Of a DNA stretch of 64,000 nt, positions 45,897 to 54,381 are shown piece by piece. The position numbers and the translations under genes were made by a program. The notes beneath the pieces are model-generated. The model was given only the letters and a program-made list of their open reading frames with translations. It did not search any database and had not been told where the DNA came from. Each line of letters begins with the position of its first letter. The stretch's first letter is position 1. This DNA is from JBFHIJ01 sp963678775. Its GTDB lineage: Bacteria > Bacteroidota > Ignavibacteria > Kapaibacteriales > UBA2268. The stretch spans positions 62,001 through 126,000 of the forward strand of contig CAXXGR010000008.1 in assembly GCA_963678775.2 (NCBI GenBank), read 5' to 3'.

Positions 45897-46594
45897 CTCA
45901 GAATATTATCTTCAGTGATCATACCATCTTTTAAAATAACCAATCGCTTAGCCCTGTCCATAACTTGTTTGTCGTGAGACGAAAAGAGAAAAGTAATACC
46001 TTTTTCTTCGTTCATTTGTTCCATTAAATTCAGCAGCGAATCTCCTGTTTTTGAATCCAGATTAGCAGTTGGCTCATCTGCTAATACAATAAGTGGATCG
46101 TTTACTATTGCTCTGGCAACTGCGACTCTCTGCTGCTGACCACCACTCATTTCGTTAGGTCGTTTCTTTGCCAAATCTGCTATCCCCAGTTCATCCATAA
46201 TATGCATAGCTTTCTCATGACGGAGCTTTTCAGATATTTTCTTTAGCATCATAGCAAATTCTATATTTTCCATTGCAGTAAGTACAGGTATCAGGTTATA
46301 TGCCTGAAAGACAAAGCCCATTTTATGCAATCTAAACTCAGCAAGCTCCTTACTTGTTTTCCGAGAAACATCTTGGTTATCAATTAGAATCTCTCCGCCA
46401 CTGCAAGTATCTAAAGTTCCTATCAAATTAAGCATAGTAGTCTTTCCGGAACCGGAAGGCCCTGCAACAACGGTATACTCTCCAGGTGCGATACCTATAC
46501 TGATATTTTTCAACGCATTTACCGCGATTCCATTAGAATTATATATTTTTGAGACGTTAACTAACTTTATTAAAGGCATTTCAACAGCATTCAC
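45893..46594 (-). CDS. ABC transporter ATPase, LolD/MacB type
   Basis: A 233-residue ATPase. Walker A GPSGSGKTT, Q-loop GFVFQAYNL, signature MSGGQQQRVAVARAI, Walker B LIVLADEPTANLD and switch FLFSSHD. The DEPTANLDSKTG form is the LolD/MacB/FtsE branch that works with FtsX-fold permeases, two of which lie upstream. A 155-bp gap to the nearer permease contains an 8-bp inverted repeat. An internal start at MPLIKLVNVSKIY (residue 6) is equally good. Confidence 0.9.
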   Translation of the reverse strand: MNAVEMPLIKLVNVSKIYNSNGIAVNALKNISIGIAPGEYTVVAGPSGSGKTTMLNLIGTLDTCSGGEILIDNQDVSRKTSKELAEFRLHKMGFVFQAYNLIPVLTAMENIEFAMMLKKISEKLRHEKAMHIMDELGIADLAKKRPNEMSGGQQQRVAVARAIVNDPLIVLADEPTANLDSKTGDSLLNLMEQMNEEKGITFLFSSHDKQVMDRAKRLVILKDGMITEDNILR

Positions 46595-46641
46595 AGCTAT
46601 ATTCCTTATTATTTTGATATTTTACTAGTTATAGGTTTTCT

Positions 46642-46672
46642 ATAGCTCAAAGGTCAATAGTCCATGAGCTAT
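46642..46672. repeat. Inverted repeat in the permease-ATPase gap
   Basis: ATAGCTCA at 46642-46649 and TGAGCTAT at 46665-46672 form a perfect 8-bp inverted repeat with a 15-nt loop inside the 155-bp gap. No T run follows. It could be an mRNA hairpin that sets relative expression, or nothing. Confidence 0.35.
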
Positions 46673-46749
46673 GCTTGTATATCAATTATATTTTTATATT
46701 CTTCGTAAAAACGTTCAAATAGTCAAATAGAAAATCGATATTTACTTAA

Positions 46750-47970
46750 TTACCCTACATATCTCATTGCGTCAGTAGGTGCAAGTTTTACTGCTTTAAT
46801 TGCCGGGTAAACAGCACCAATAACTGTAGCAAAAGGCATAATTAGTAATGAGTTAAGTATCGTTTGAACTTTTAATATCGGGTAAACTGTGGAATCTAAG
46901 CCAAAGCTTGAGAGACCTGCAGAAAACAAGCTAAAATCAATACCTGTCCCTGAAAGTACTAACACAACAATCATCCCTGAGATAAAACCTATGGCAGTCC
47001 CAAATCCTCCTAAAACAAGTGCTTCCTGGATAATCATCATAAATATTTTAGACTTCTTCATCCCAAGACTCATTAGGATGCCTATCTCCTGCACTCTTTC
47101 GAAGACAGACATAAGCATTGTGTTTATAATACCAAACAGAGCAGCAACTACAAAAATCATATACATGATATATATCATCTGCTTATAGCTACCTATATAA
47201 GCCATTATCATAGGATTTAAATCTTCAAAAGACAGCACTTCATAGGCATCGTTATTTAAAGATTTTATCAAATCTTCTTTATAATTATATACCTTTTCAG
47301 TATCATCAGTAACTATTGCAATTTCATTGATATTATTACCAAGTGCAAGCATTTCCTGCGCATCTTTTAGATTTACATAAATATACAGTTTGTCATGATT
47401 TGAATTAGTAGATTTATAGATGCCGGAAATACGAAATAGTCTGTTCTCCACTACACCTTCATAGCTATTAGAAACCATCACTACTTTACTGCCTATTTTC
47501 ACATCTAACTTTTCAGCCATCTTTTTACCAATTACAATTTCTTTGCTCTTGCCTGTCAGATAGCTACCTTCGATTACTCTCTGTGATATATTAGTTATGT
47601 TGGCTTCCTTGTCATATTCCACACCTGTTAACGCGCATCCGGCAGAACCTGATGGACTAGTAAGTAAACCAAAAGCAATCTCCCTTTTCGAGTAATTCTT
47701 TACAAACCCATGCTCTTCCAAGTCTGAAATAACTTTACCTGAGTTTGGCAAGACTGATTCTATCTGTTTATCGCTATTGAATCCATTTCTATGAATTTGG
47801 ATATGAGATGTATGAGTTTTTACCTGATTTGACAGCATAGAATATACTAAACCATTTGTAAAACCCTCGTTTATCAGTAATATGGCAACACCCACTATAA
47901 TTGAGACAAGTACAATCAGAGATCGACGTTTATTTCGCCAAAGGTTACGCCATGCAAGTTTTAAAAGCAT
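46750..47970 (-). CDS. FtsX-type ABC permease (LolC/E-like), second
   Basis: A 406-residue permease: N-terminal WRNLWRNKRRSLIVL and a transmembrane helix at ~17-38, a periplasmic domain (~40-270), then three helices (~272-295, ~315-345, ~370-395), ending in AVKLAPTDAMRYVG. VFERVQEIGILMSLGMKKSKI is the cytoplasmic coupling region of the FtsX fold. It is paralogous to the preceding permease. It probably forms a heterodimer that moves a lipid or lipoprotein out of the inner membrane toward the LolA-like carrier. Confidence 0.87.
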   Translation of the reverse strand: MLLKLAWRNLWRNKRRSLIVLVSIIVGVAILLINEGFTNGLVYSMLSNQVKTHTSHIQIHRNGFNSDKQIESVLPNSGKVISDLEEHGFVKNYSKREIAFGLLTSPSGSAGCALTGVEYDKEANITNISQRVIEGSYLTGKSKEIVIGKKMAEKLDVKIGSKVVMVSNSYEGVVENRLFRISGIYKSTNSNHDKLYIYVNLKDAQEMLALGNNINEIAIVTDDTEKVYNYKEDLIKSLNNDAYEVLSFEDLNPMIMAYIGSYKQMIYIMYMIFVVAALFGIINTMLMSVFERVQEIGILMSLGMKKSKIFMMIIQEALVLGGFGTAIGFISGMIVVLVLSGTGIDFSLFSAGLSSFGLDSTVYPILKVQTILNSLLIMPFATVIGAVYPAIKAVKLAPTDAMRYVG

Positions 47971-48012
47971 TATACTATTCCAATCTTATTTATTTTATAT
48001 TTATAGTACTTA

Positions 48013-49257
48013 CTACACATATCTAATACCTTTTAATGCCTGCAGTTTTGACAATCTAACAGCAGGATAGATATAGACAAGCATTGCGATTAGTAACACT
48101 GTTCCATTTGCATATAAGAATATCCAAGGGTCTAATGTTGAGTACATAGCAGGTATAAAACCATACTCCCTAATCATATCTGCAGTAGGTCCTGTGAGCA
48201 CTATAGGATTTGCAACTACATAAGCATTTGCAAAATATCCGAGTAAAGTGCCACAGACCATGCCTATCAAAGCAATATATACTGTTTCTACGAACATAAT
48301 CAGCACCAGAAGCCCATTTTTAGTCCCAAGAGCAAGCATCACTCCAAATTCGCTAAAACGCTCTGATATAGACATGACTACTGTATTTAGTATTCCAAAT
48401 GCAATTATTATCATCAGAAGTCCCAAATAAACAATACCGGAAACATTATCAAACTCAATCATCTGCTTGAACTCTGGCAATATCTCTTCCCAGTTAAGGA
48501 CTTCGGCTTTCTTCTCTCTGCGGAGAGTATATTGTGACATTACTTTTGATATTTTCTTTTGCACCTCATCGACCTGATTTACATCTTCCAGCTTTACTGC
48601 CACCATTGAAATCATCCCATACATTGAGAACAGTATATCAGCATCTTCAATGTTAATATATACTGAAGAAGCGTCTAACTCCGTTGTGCCGGTTTTAGTT
48701 GTACCGATTACTTTAAACTTCATATTACCCATAGAGCCATCAAATCCGGAGGAAAGCACCACAAGCTCATCTCCAATCTTTGATCCCAGATTTTCCAATA
48801 ATTTATATCCCAGCACTAACTCGCCTGTTTTCCCGGGAGAAAGAAATTTTCCTGCTTCTAATCTGTTGTGCATAGTCGAAACTTTGCTTTCGTCTTCAGG
48901 GTCTATCCCAAAGATTGCAGCTCCGTAAGATTTCTTTTTGTGACCAACCAAACCTTCGGAAATAACTCTTTCACTAATATTTTTTACTCCTTCTATTCCC
49001 ATCACTTTTGTCTGCATTTCATCAGTAAATGTAAAGCATTTTTGTAATGTAGGATTATCTCTATAGCCTTCGTACTGGATTTGGATATAGCCAGGAAACA
49101 TTTCTATAGCGTTTTTGATATTGACTTCATAAGTTCCAAGCTGCATGCCTCGCATAAATATCATCAAAAAGAGTCCAAATGCAACCGCAGATATAGTTAA
49201 AACAGATCGCGTTTTATTTCGGAAGATATTACGCCATGCAAGTTTAAATACTAACAT
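48013..49257 (-). CDS. FtsX-type ABC permease (LolC/E-like), first
   Basis: A 414-residue permease with the FtsX topology: an N-terminal helix after WRNIFRNKTRSVLT, a large periplasmic domain, and three C-terminal helices. The coupling region is ISERFSEFGVMLALGTKNGL and the end is KLQALKGIRYV. It shares the same plan and matching N- and C-terminal blocks with the permease 42 bp downstream. It follows the LolA-like gene by 24 bp. Confidence 0.87.
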   Translation of the reverse strand: MLVFKLAWRNIFRNKTRSVLTISAVAFGLFLMIFMRGMQLGTYEVNIKNAIEMFPGYIQIQYEGYRDNPTLQKCFTFTDEMQTKVMGIEGVKNISERVISEGLVGHKKKSYGAAIFGIDPEDESKVSTMHNRLEAGKFLSPGKTGELVLGYKLLENLGSKIGDELVVLSSGFDGSMGNMKFKVIGTTKTGTTELDASSVYINIEDADILFSMYGMISMVAVKLEDVNQVDEVQKKISKVMSQYTLRREKKAEVLNWEEILPEFKQMIEFDNVSGIVYLGLLMIIIAFGILNTVVMSISERFSEFGVMLALGTKNGLLVLIMFVETVYIALIGMVCGTLLGYFANAYVVANPIVLTGPTADMIREYGFIPAMYSTLDPWIFLYANGTVLLIAMLVYIYPAVRLSKLQALKGIRYV

Positions 49258-49281
49258 TTATTTACCTTTTATTACAATCAC

Positions 49282-50025
49282 TTATCGTTCTAATTCTCTC
49301 AAGGAAAAGATTCGTTTAGGGATTTTTTTGTCAAATTCTACTTTTTCATAAATAAATTCTGTATAGTACCCTTTCTTTGTTTCTGATATGACTTTCCAAA
49401 CTGTGGGGATTTTTCTGTCTCCCATTTTTTTAATTTTTTGAAAAAGCATTGTTCTATGTAAAGTTCCCTCTTCGTCATAGTAAGTAACTTTTGAGGGTAG
49501 ATAGTCAGCTTGCCTAACCCAGTAATATATTTTACCCCAGACAACAGGTGCATCCGGTTTTGGTATAAGTTCAAACTTCCAGCACTTGATGTTATCAATT
49601 TCATCGTCCTTTAGGTACTTAATTTTATAATCATCAACCATATCAGATTCCCTTACGAGGTCATCATTTGTAAGGTCGGAGCCATTCCAGCTTTGCAGCA
49701 TCATGGAAGCAGGTAGCTTCATCGACGTTTCTGTAGCTTTTAGGTAGCTATAGAGTTCTCTGTCAATCTTAAGCATTTTGTTGCCTGCTTCTTTTTTGGG
49801 TTCGCGGGTAATTATAAGTGAATTATCTTTTCCGTCATTCCAGATATCCATTTTCAAGTTACGTGTGTAATCAGGAGTTACAATTTTCATTCTAAAAGTA
49901 CCCTGCATAGACTTACCTTTAGCCATATCTTCTGCTTTTCTGATTATAGATTCAGAGTCAATATTTGAGAAAACAGTAACTACTGACAATAATATCAGCA
50001 AAACATACAAAGCATTTTTAAACAT
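49282..50025 (-). CDS. LolA-like outer-membrane lipoprotein-sorting protein
   Basis: A 247-residue secreted protein with signal peptide (~1-20). KGKSMQGTFRMKIVTPDYTR, MLKIDRELYSYLK and SMMLQSWNGSDLTNDDLV match the LolA-like family PF17131; the SW-x-GSD-x-TNDDLV block is its hallmark. Like LolA it should form an open beta-barrel that shields acyl chains in the periplasm. Its place in front of two FtsX permeases and an ATPase suggests that it carries their product to the outer membrane. Confidence 0.87.
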   Translation of the reverse strand: MFKNALYVLLILLSVVTVFSNIDSESIIRKAEDMAKGKSMQGTFRMKIVTPDYTRNLKMDIWNDGKDNSLIITREPKKEAGNKMLKIDRELYSYLKATETSMKLPASMMLQSWNGSDLTNDDLVRESDMVDDYKIKYLKDDEIDNIKCWKFELIPKPDAPVVWGKIYYWVRQADYLPSKVTYYDEEGTLHRTMLFQKIKKMGDRKIPTVWKVISETKKGYYTEFIYEKVEFDKKIPKRIFSLRELER

Positions 50026-50037
50026 TTTTTGCCTCTT

Positions 50038-50571
50038 CTATATAGATTTATGTTTCTCTTCAGACATTTTTCTTATTCTTTCTTTAACTTTTTCTCCGAA
50101 AATATAGTACTCTTCAAGTACGATTGAAAATGACTCTCTCATAATTTTTAATTTGTGATCTAAGGCGATTAACTCTTCACTTTTTGTAATATACTTAGAT
50201 TCTTTTTCTATCATTTCTGCGGCTCGATCAAGTCTTTCTCTCAGATTTTCCAATTTAACGATACCCGGATCAATTACCATTTCCATTGAATCATGAGTGA
50301 AAATGTAAAAATCCTCTCTCGGGAACTCCGGTTTATACACTTTCTGTAAAAATCTAATCTCAACCAAGGCCTTAATAGTAGTTGAGATTGCTGGTTTTGA
50401 GGCTTGCAGACGTTGAGCAATTTGAGTTAGTGACATCGGTTCATGCTTGGTAACAAGTAAACCAAATATTCGTCCCATCATCACTTTCCCACCAATAGCA
50501 TCTATATATCTGGCAAATTCATCTATTACAAAATCTTCTACTTTTGCTATAACAATTTCAGATGTAGTCAT
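50038..50571 (-). CDS. GbsR/MarR-type transcriptional regulator
   Basis: The ATG at 50571 (MTTSEIVIAKVEDFVIDEF) is preferred; the frame is open to 50634 but that part has no homology and crosses the putative operator. The protein has 177 residues. Winged helix at ~25-90: GKVMMGRIFGLLVTKHEPMS, LTQIAQRLQASKPAIST, then IRFLQKVYKPEFPREDFY as the wing. A C-terminal coiled coil should mediate dimerisation. It is the first gene of the LolA-like/permease operon, 12 bp upstream of the next, and so probably controls it. Confidence 0.83.
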   Translation of the reverse strand: MTTSEIVIAKVEDFVIDEFARYIDAIGGKVMMGRIFGLLVTKHEPMSLTQIAQRLQASKPAISTTIKALVEIRFLQKVYKPEFPREDFYIFTHDSMEMVIDPGIVKLENLRERLDRAAEMIEKESKYITKSEELIALDHKLKIMRESFSIVLEEYYIFGEKVKERIRKMSEEKHKSI

Positions 50572-50592
50572 ATTATTTCTCACTTTTGTATT

Positions 50593-50610
50593 GTTAACAA
50601 CTTTCTTAAC
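50593..50610. promoter_or_regulatory. Candidate operator of the GbsR-type regulator
   Basis: GTTAAC-N6-CTTAAC, an inverted repeat with 5 of 6 matching positions, lies 22 bp upstream of the regulator's ATG, where a promoter is expected. Autoregulation is inference. Confidence 0.35.
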
Positions 50611-50642
50611 GATGCAAATATAAATAAGTTTCACATAATTGC

Positions 50643-50676
50643 AAAAAAAAACTCCGAACTATTATCCGGAGCTTTA
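50643..50676 (-). terminator. Terminator of the cytochrome/NrfD operon
   Basis: On the minus strand AAGCTCCGG / TTCGGAGTTT pairs over 9 bp (two G-T pairs) with a 6-7 nt loop and is followed by a T run. It lies 21 bp past the cytochrome stop and also separates it from the regulator's promoter. Confidence 0.8.
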
Positions 50677-50696
50677 AGCAATTCAATTTTTTTATA

Positions 50697-51914
50697 TTAC
50701 TTCTTTACACCAGGCAGTTTGCGTGGATAAGTAATTTCCTCGTCGTGGCAATCATCGCATTTAATCTGCATTGGCTTATTCAGATTTGTATGGCAATTTT
50801 CGCAATCAAAATCTTTGTGCTCTCCTGTAAGAGTCAAGCCTGTCTTAGAGTGGTCAAACTCACCTAATTTAAAATTCTTATGGCAAGATGTACAACCTGT
50901 GTTTAACTTGCTAAATTTATTATCCGCATGACACTTATTACAATTAAGCATAGTATGATACTTGCCTAAGTTGAAGTTTGTAGATTTGTCATGCTCAAAC
51001 GGAGGTAATTCTGTTTCTCTGTGACATTTATTACAGTCATTATTATCATGACAAGTCGAACAAGGTTTATGGTGATCTTCAAAGCTCTTATGTACTTTTT
51101 TGTGTTGATCTGCCTGATAAGTTACCTCTTTTCTTAAGTCATGACATTCGATACATGACTCTTCCGTATGACAACTTTTGCATGGCACATTAAACATTTG
51201 CACGTGCTGGTCATGATAAAATGTAACTAATCTTCCGGTGTCAGCTTTAGTTTCATAAACAAGCTTTTTCGGATGATTAACTTCAGGATGCTCTATCTCG
51301 TGATACCTTTTAATTAATTCTTCGATTTCACTCTTTTCACTTTCTTTTGGTAAGTGGCAGGAGTAACAGCCGGTATTCTGATTCCACTGCCTGTGGCACT
51401 GAACACACTGCCTGTGGTATGCTGCTTCAAGGTCAGGCACCGCAAGATTTTCTCTCGTGGCTCTTGGTTCGTGACATTTGTTACAAGCAAGTACGGGACC
51501 GGCAGTGTTATAATGATGGCAAGCATCACATCCACCTGACATCTCTGACATCTGTGCATGCACTTTATGAGAAAATACTACAGGGCCATATCTGTCGGAT
51601 AGTTTTTCAATTTTTATCACATTAGGACCTTCTTCAGGATCATGATGAATGGTAATCTGCTCTCGTGGACAGACTATCAAGCATGGATCATCTGCCGTAG
51701 GGTATAGACAAGCATGACAGGTGCTACACTCCAAATCAGATTTGGCATGGTCATCACTAATTTCTTTCTTGATTAAATCAGAGTTAGTTGTAACTGTTGC
51801 AGTTTTTTCGGGACTTTTCTTAATGTCCTCTTTAGTAGTATTTATATTATTCAAACTAAAGGATATAGCAAGTCCCAAAATTAGCAATGTAAAAACATAT
51901 AAAACTTTTTTCAT
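50697..51914 (-). CDS. Multiheme cytochrome c with 13 CxxCH motifs
   Basis: A 405-residue exported protein with an N-terminal signal/anchor (~1-20). I count 13 CxxCH motifs: CSTCH, CDACH, CNKCH, CVQCH, CYSCH, CKSCH, CIECH, CSTCH, CNKCH, CNKCH, CTSCH, CENCH and CDDCH. Many distal His are available as sixth ligands (FSHKVH, YHDQH, HKKVH, FDHS). The spacing recalls class III/c7-type repeats. Close to the first heme, CHACLYPTADDPCLIVCPR adds three more cysteines. It is coupled to the NrfD-like gene (1 bp), so it should take electrons from that quinone protein. Confidence 0.88.
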   Translation of the reverse strand: MKKVLYVFTLLILGLAISFSLNNINTTKEDIKKSPEKTATVTTNSDLIKKEISDDHAKSDLECSTCHACLYPTADDPCLIVCPREQITIHHDPEEGPNVIKIEKLSDRYGPVVFSHKVHAQMSEMSGGCDACHHYNTAGPVLACNKCHEPRATRENLAVPDLEAAYHRQCVQCHRQWNQNTGCYSCHLPKESEKSEIEELIKRYHEIEHPEVNHPKKLVYETKADTGRLVTFYHDQHVQMFNVPCKSCHTEESCIECHDLRKEVTYQADQHKKVHKSFEDHHKPCSTCHDNNDCNKCHRETELPPFEHDKSTNFNLGKYHTMLNCNKCHADNKFSKLNTGCTSCHKNFKLGEFDHSKTGLTLTGEHKDFDCENCHTNLNKPMQIKCDDCHDEEITYPRKLPGVKK

Positions 51915-51915
51915 C

Positions 51916-53157
51916 TTAGCACTCCTCCCCTTTATTTCTCTCGGGATCTTTTGGTAAAGAAATCACAGGAAATATCATAACAAAAGCTCTATAAAGTAAA
52001 ATCAGAATTGCTATAAATCCTAAGGTTACTGATATTTCTCCGTAAGAAGGAAAATATGAATAATCGGCGTTTGGCGGAGTATAAGCAGTAACAAAGTTAT
52101 TAACTCTATTGATAAAGACGCCAAACACAACTAATCCGGATGCAACCATTAGTAAGCAAGGTTTATTTAATACTTTTTTAGATAAAAACATTCTCAGTGG
52201 AATAACAGCTCCTACAATTACTTCTATCAGAAACATAATGCTGGCTGTGTTAAAGTCAAGTAAATATACAAAAGTCTCCCTGATGAACATATCACCTAAC
52301 TTAAATGCTAAATATATCCCTAACAATAACGGCATTACTTTGCCAAGTTTGCTTAGCACGTGCATTTCCGGTGGAATTCTAAAAGATTTTGCCGCAATCA
52401 GTGACTCGAACATAACCATCGGGAATCCAACAGAAACTGCTGACAAAAAGAACAGCAACGGTAGTATAGGAGTTTGCCAAAGCGGGTGCATTTTATCGCC
52501 GGCTATAATCATCAAAGTGCCTAAAGAAGATTGGTGTAAAGTAGAAAGAACAACACCTGCGATAATGAATGCGAACATTACTTTAGGTAAAGTCTTGTCT
52601 AATAATGCTAAGAGTTTTTCAACAACATTATTAAGTCCTTTGAGGATACCCGGCAGATTTACTTTATAGATAAATCGTTCTACTACTGCCGGCAAGAATT
52701 CAATATAAAGCACTGTCAAGTAAAACATAACACAAATACCTACTTCAAACAAAGCAGAATTCGGGTTCCAGTTTACAAGTGGATGCCATATATAATACCA
52801 ACGTCCTATATCAGTAAATACGCCAAATGCTACAAAAGAATACCCCAGCATGGCTGTAAGTAGAGCCGGACGCACTATAACATGAAAATCTTCACGATGA
52901 AGTATATGAGCTAATGCTGAAGAAGTAAAACCACCAGCAGCAAGGGCAACCCCTGCAGCAACATCTACTCCTATCCATAATCCCCAAGGATAGTAATTAT
53001 CCAGATTAGTAACAGCACCTATGCCAAATATGAACCTACCTGCCAGAAATACTAAGCCATTTATTGCAATAAGTATCAGCAGGAACACGCCCGGAGTAAA
53101 GTAATTTACTTTTTTATGCTCTCCTGAAAGAGGAACTGTGATGAAATTCTCACTCAT
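51916..53157 (-). CDS. NrfD/HybB-type integral membrane quinone protein
   Basis: A 413-residue polytopic protein with about ten hydrophobic segments. It contains NLDNYYPWGLWIGVDVAAGV, GGFTSSALAHIL, RPALLTAMLGYSFVAFGV, DIGRWYYIWHPLVNWNPNS and HQSSLGTLM, the conserved blocks of the HybB branch of NrfD proteins. The family oxidises or reduces menaquinone for a partner Fe-S protein. It overlaps the Fe-S gene by 8 bp and is followed at once by the cytochrome, giving a likely path quinol to Fe-S and heme proteins. Confidence 0.9.
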   Translation of the reverse strand: MSENFITVPLSGEHKKVNYFTPGVFLLILIAINGLVFLAGRFIFGIGAVTNLDNYYPWGLWIGVDVAAGVALAAGGFTSSALAHILHREDFHVIVRPALLTAMLGYSFVAFGVFTDIGRWYYIWHPLVNWNPNSALFEVGICVMFYLTVLYIEFLPAVVERFIYKVNLPGILKGLNNVVEKLLALLDKTLPKVMFAFIIAGVVLSTLHQSSLGTLMIIAGDKMHPLWQTPILPLLFFLSAVSVGFPMVMFESLIAAKSFRIPPEMHVLSKLGKVMPLLLGIYLAFKLGDMFIRETFVYLLDFNTASIMFLIEVIVGAVIPLRMFLSKKVLNKPCLLMVASGLVVFGVFINRVNNFVTAYTPPNADYSYFPSYGEISVTLGFIAILILLYRAFVMIFPVISLPKDPERNKGEEC

Positions 53158-54088
53158 GACCTTCTCCTTCGTTGTTCGGGTTTAGCTTTTCCTTCTTCTC
53201 TGTCTCTCTTTTCTTAGCAATCCACATAATCATGCCTAAAAGTGAATAAAACATCGCAGGAGGCACGAAATAAGCGAATATGCCATGCTGTATTGATTCG
53301 GACACACCAGGTGCCGGTTTGTCACCTAATTTCTTGAATCCAATCTCACCATAATCCTGGCCTGACATATATAACCAGCTAGTCCCACCTACTTCTTTTT
53401 CACCATAAATATGATCCATGTATCTTTCAGGATTACGAGCTATTCGTTTTCTGGCGATTTTAATCAAATCTTGTCTTGGACCATACGTTAGAGCTTCTAC
53501 AGGACAAATCTCAACGCAAGCAGTTAATTTCCCTTCTTTGGTTCTTTCTGTACAGAAATCACATTTAGAGATATTTGGCTGAATTGCCTTTTCAAATTCG
53601 TAAGTCGGGATTTGGAATGGGCATGCTACCATACAGTAACGGCAACCGATACACTTATTAGTATCCCATACAACACTTCCATTTTCTAATTTGGAAAATG
53701 CACCTACGATACATGCAGAAATGCAAGCAGGGTGGTCGCAGTGCATACATTGAATTTTTACATTCGTAGGTAGGTATTCGCTTTTTGGATTTTTATACTC
53801 ATTTACTACAGTAAGTGATTTTTCGTTTGGTCGTCTATATTCTTTGAAAATGGTCCTATCTTGATAGGTATCAATGTGATCAGTGGGAATATCATGAGCT
53901 GTTTTGCAAGCCCATTCGCAGTTCCTGCAACCAATGCAGACTGTAGTGTCTACCAAGACTCCCATCCTATCCGAAGAAAGGATGTTAACCGGGCGACTTT
54001 GTGCTTTTGATTCCACCGCACTAAGAGCTGTAGCTCCACACATAGCACCTGTTACTTTGAAGAAATCTCTCCGTGAAATGCCAGCCAT
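53150..54088 (-). CDS. HybA-like Tat-exported protein with four 4Fe-4S clusters
   Basis: A 312-residue protein. The twin-arginine signal is ISRRDFFKVTGA. Cysteine groups CIGCRNCEWAC, CMHCDHPACISAC, CIGCRYCMVAC and CDFCTERTKEGKLTAC with EIC give sixteen cysteines, enough for four 4Fe-4S clusters. A C-terminal helix (FVPPAMFYSLLGMIMWIA) anchors it to the membrane, as in HybA. It is the first gene of the operon. No hydrogenase or molybdopterin subunit lies beside it. Confidence 0.9.
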   Translation of the reverse strand: MAGISRRDFFKVTGAMCGATALSAVESKAQSRPVNILSSDRMGVLVDTTVCIGCRNCEWACKTAHDIPTDHIDTYQDRTIFKEYRRPNEKSLTVVNEYKNPKSEYLPTNVKIQCMHCDHPACISACIVGAFSKLENGSVVWDTNKCIGCRYCMVACPFQIPTYEFEKAIQPNISKCDFCTERTKEGKLTACVEICPVEALTYGPRQDLIKIARKRIARNPERYMDHIYGEKEVGGTSWLYMSGQDYGEIGFKKLGDKPAPGVSESIQHGIFAYFVPPAMFYSLLGMIMWIAKKRETEKKEKLNPNNEGEGHE

Positions 54089-54317
54089 ATTTAACCCCTA
54101 TAAAAACTATTATTACTATGTTCTATTTTCAGTTTTAGGATACACTAAACTAATGGTATATTTTGTGTATTTTCATAAAAGTCTTATAGCATAAATATAG
54201 CACATAGATGTTCGATTATGAAATTAATTCATATATATCTATTGCTGTACTCGAAGTGCTCTATAAATCAATTATGCAAGGCTCTACTATGTAGGGATTG
54301 TAATGTAAAAACAGTAG

Positions 54318-54358
54318 TAAAAAAAAAGAGCCTGCTGAATAGCAAGCTCCTTTTTTTA
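54318..54358 (-). terminator. Terminator downstream of the PpiD-like gene
   Basis: AGGAGCTTGCT / AGCAGGCTCTT pairs over 11 bp with two G-T pairs and a 4-nt loop on the minus strand, followed by a long T run. An A/T-rich flank on the other side may let it work in both directions. Confidence 0.85.
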
Positions 54359-54381
54359 TCTACACTGTATGTAAAATAATT

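Noticed and set aside
52109..52669. 186-codon plus-strand open frame
   Set aside because: It lies opposite the NrfD-type gene and its composition mirrors the hydrophobic codons of that gene. Shadow frame.
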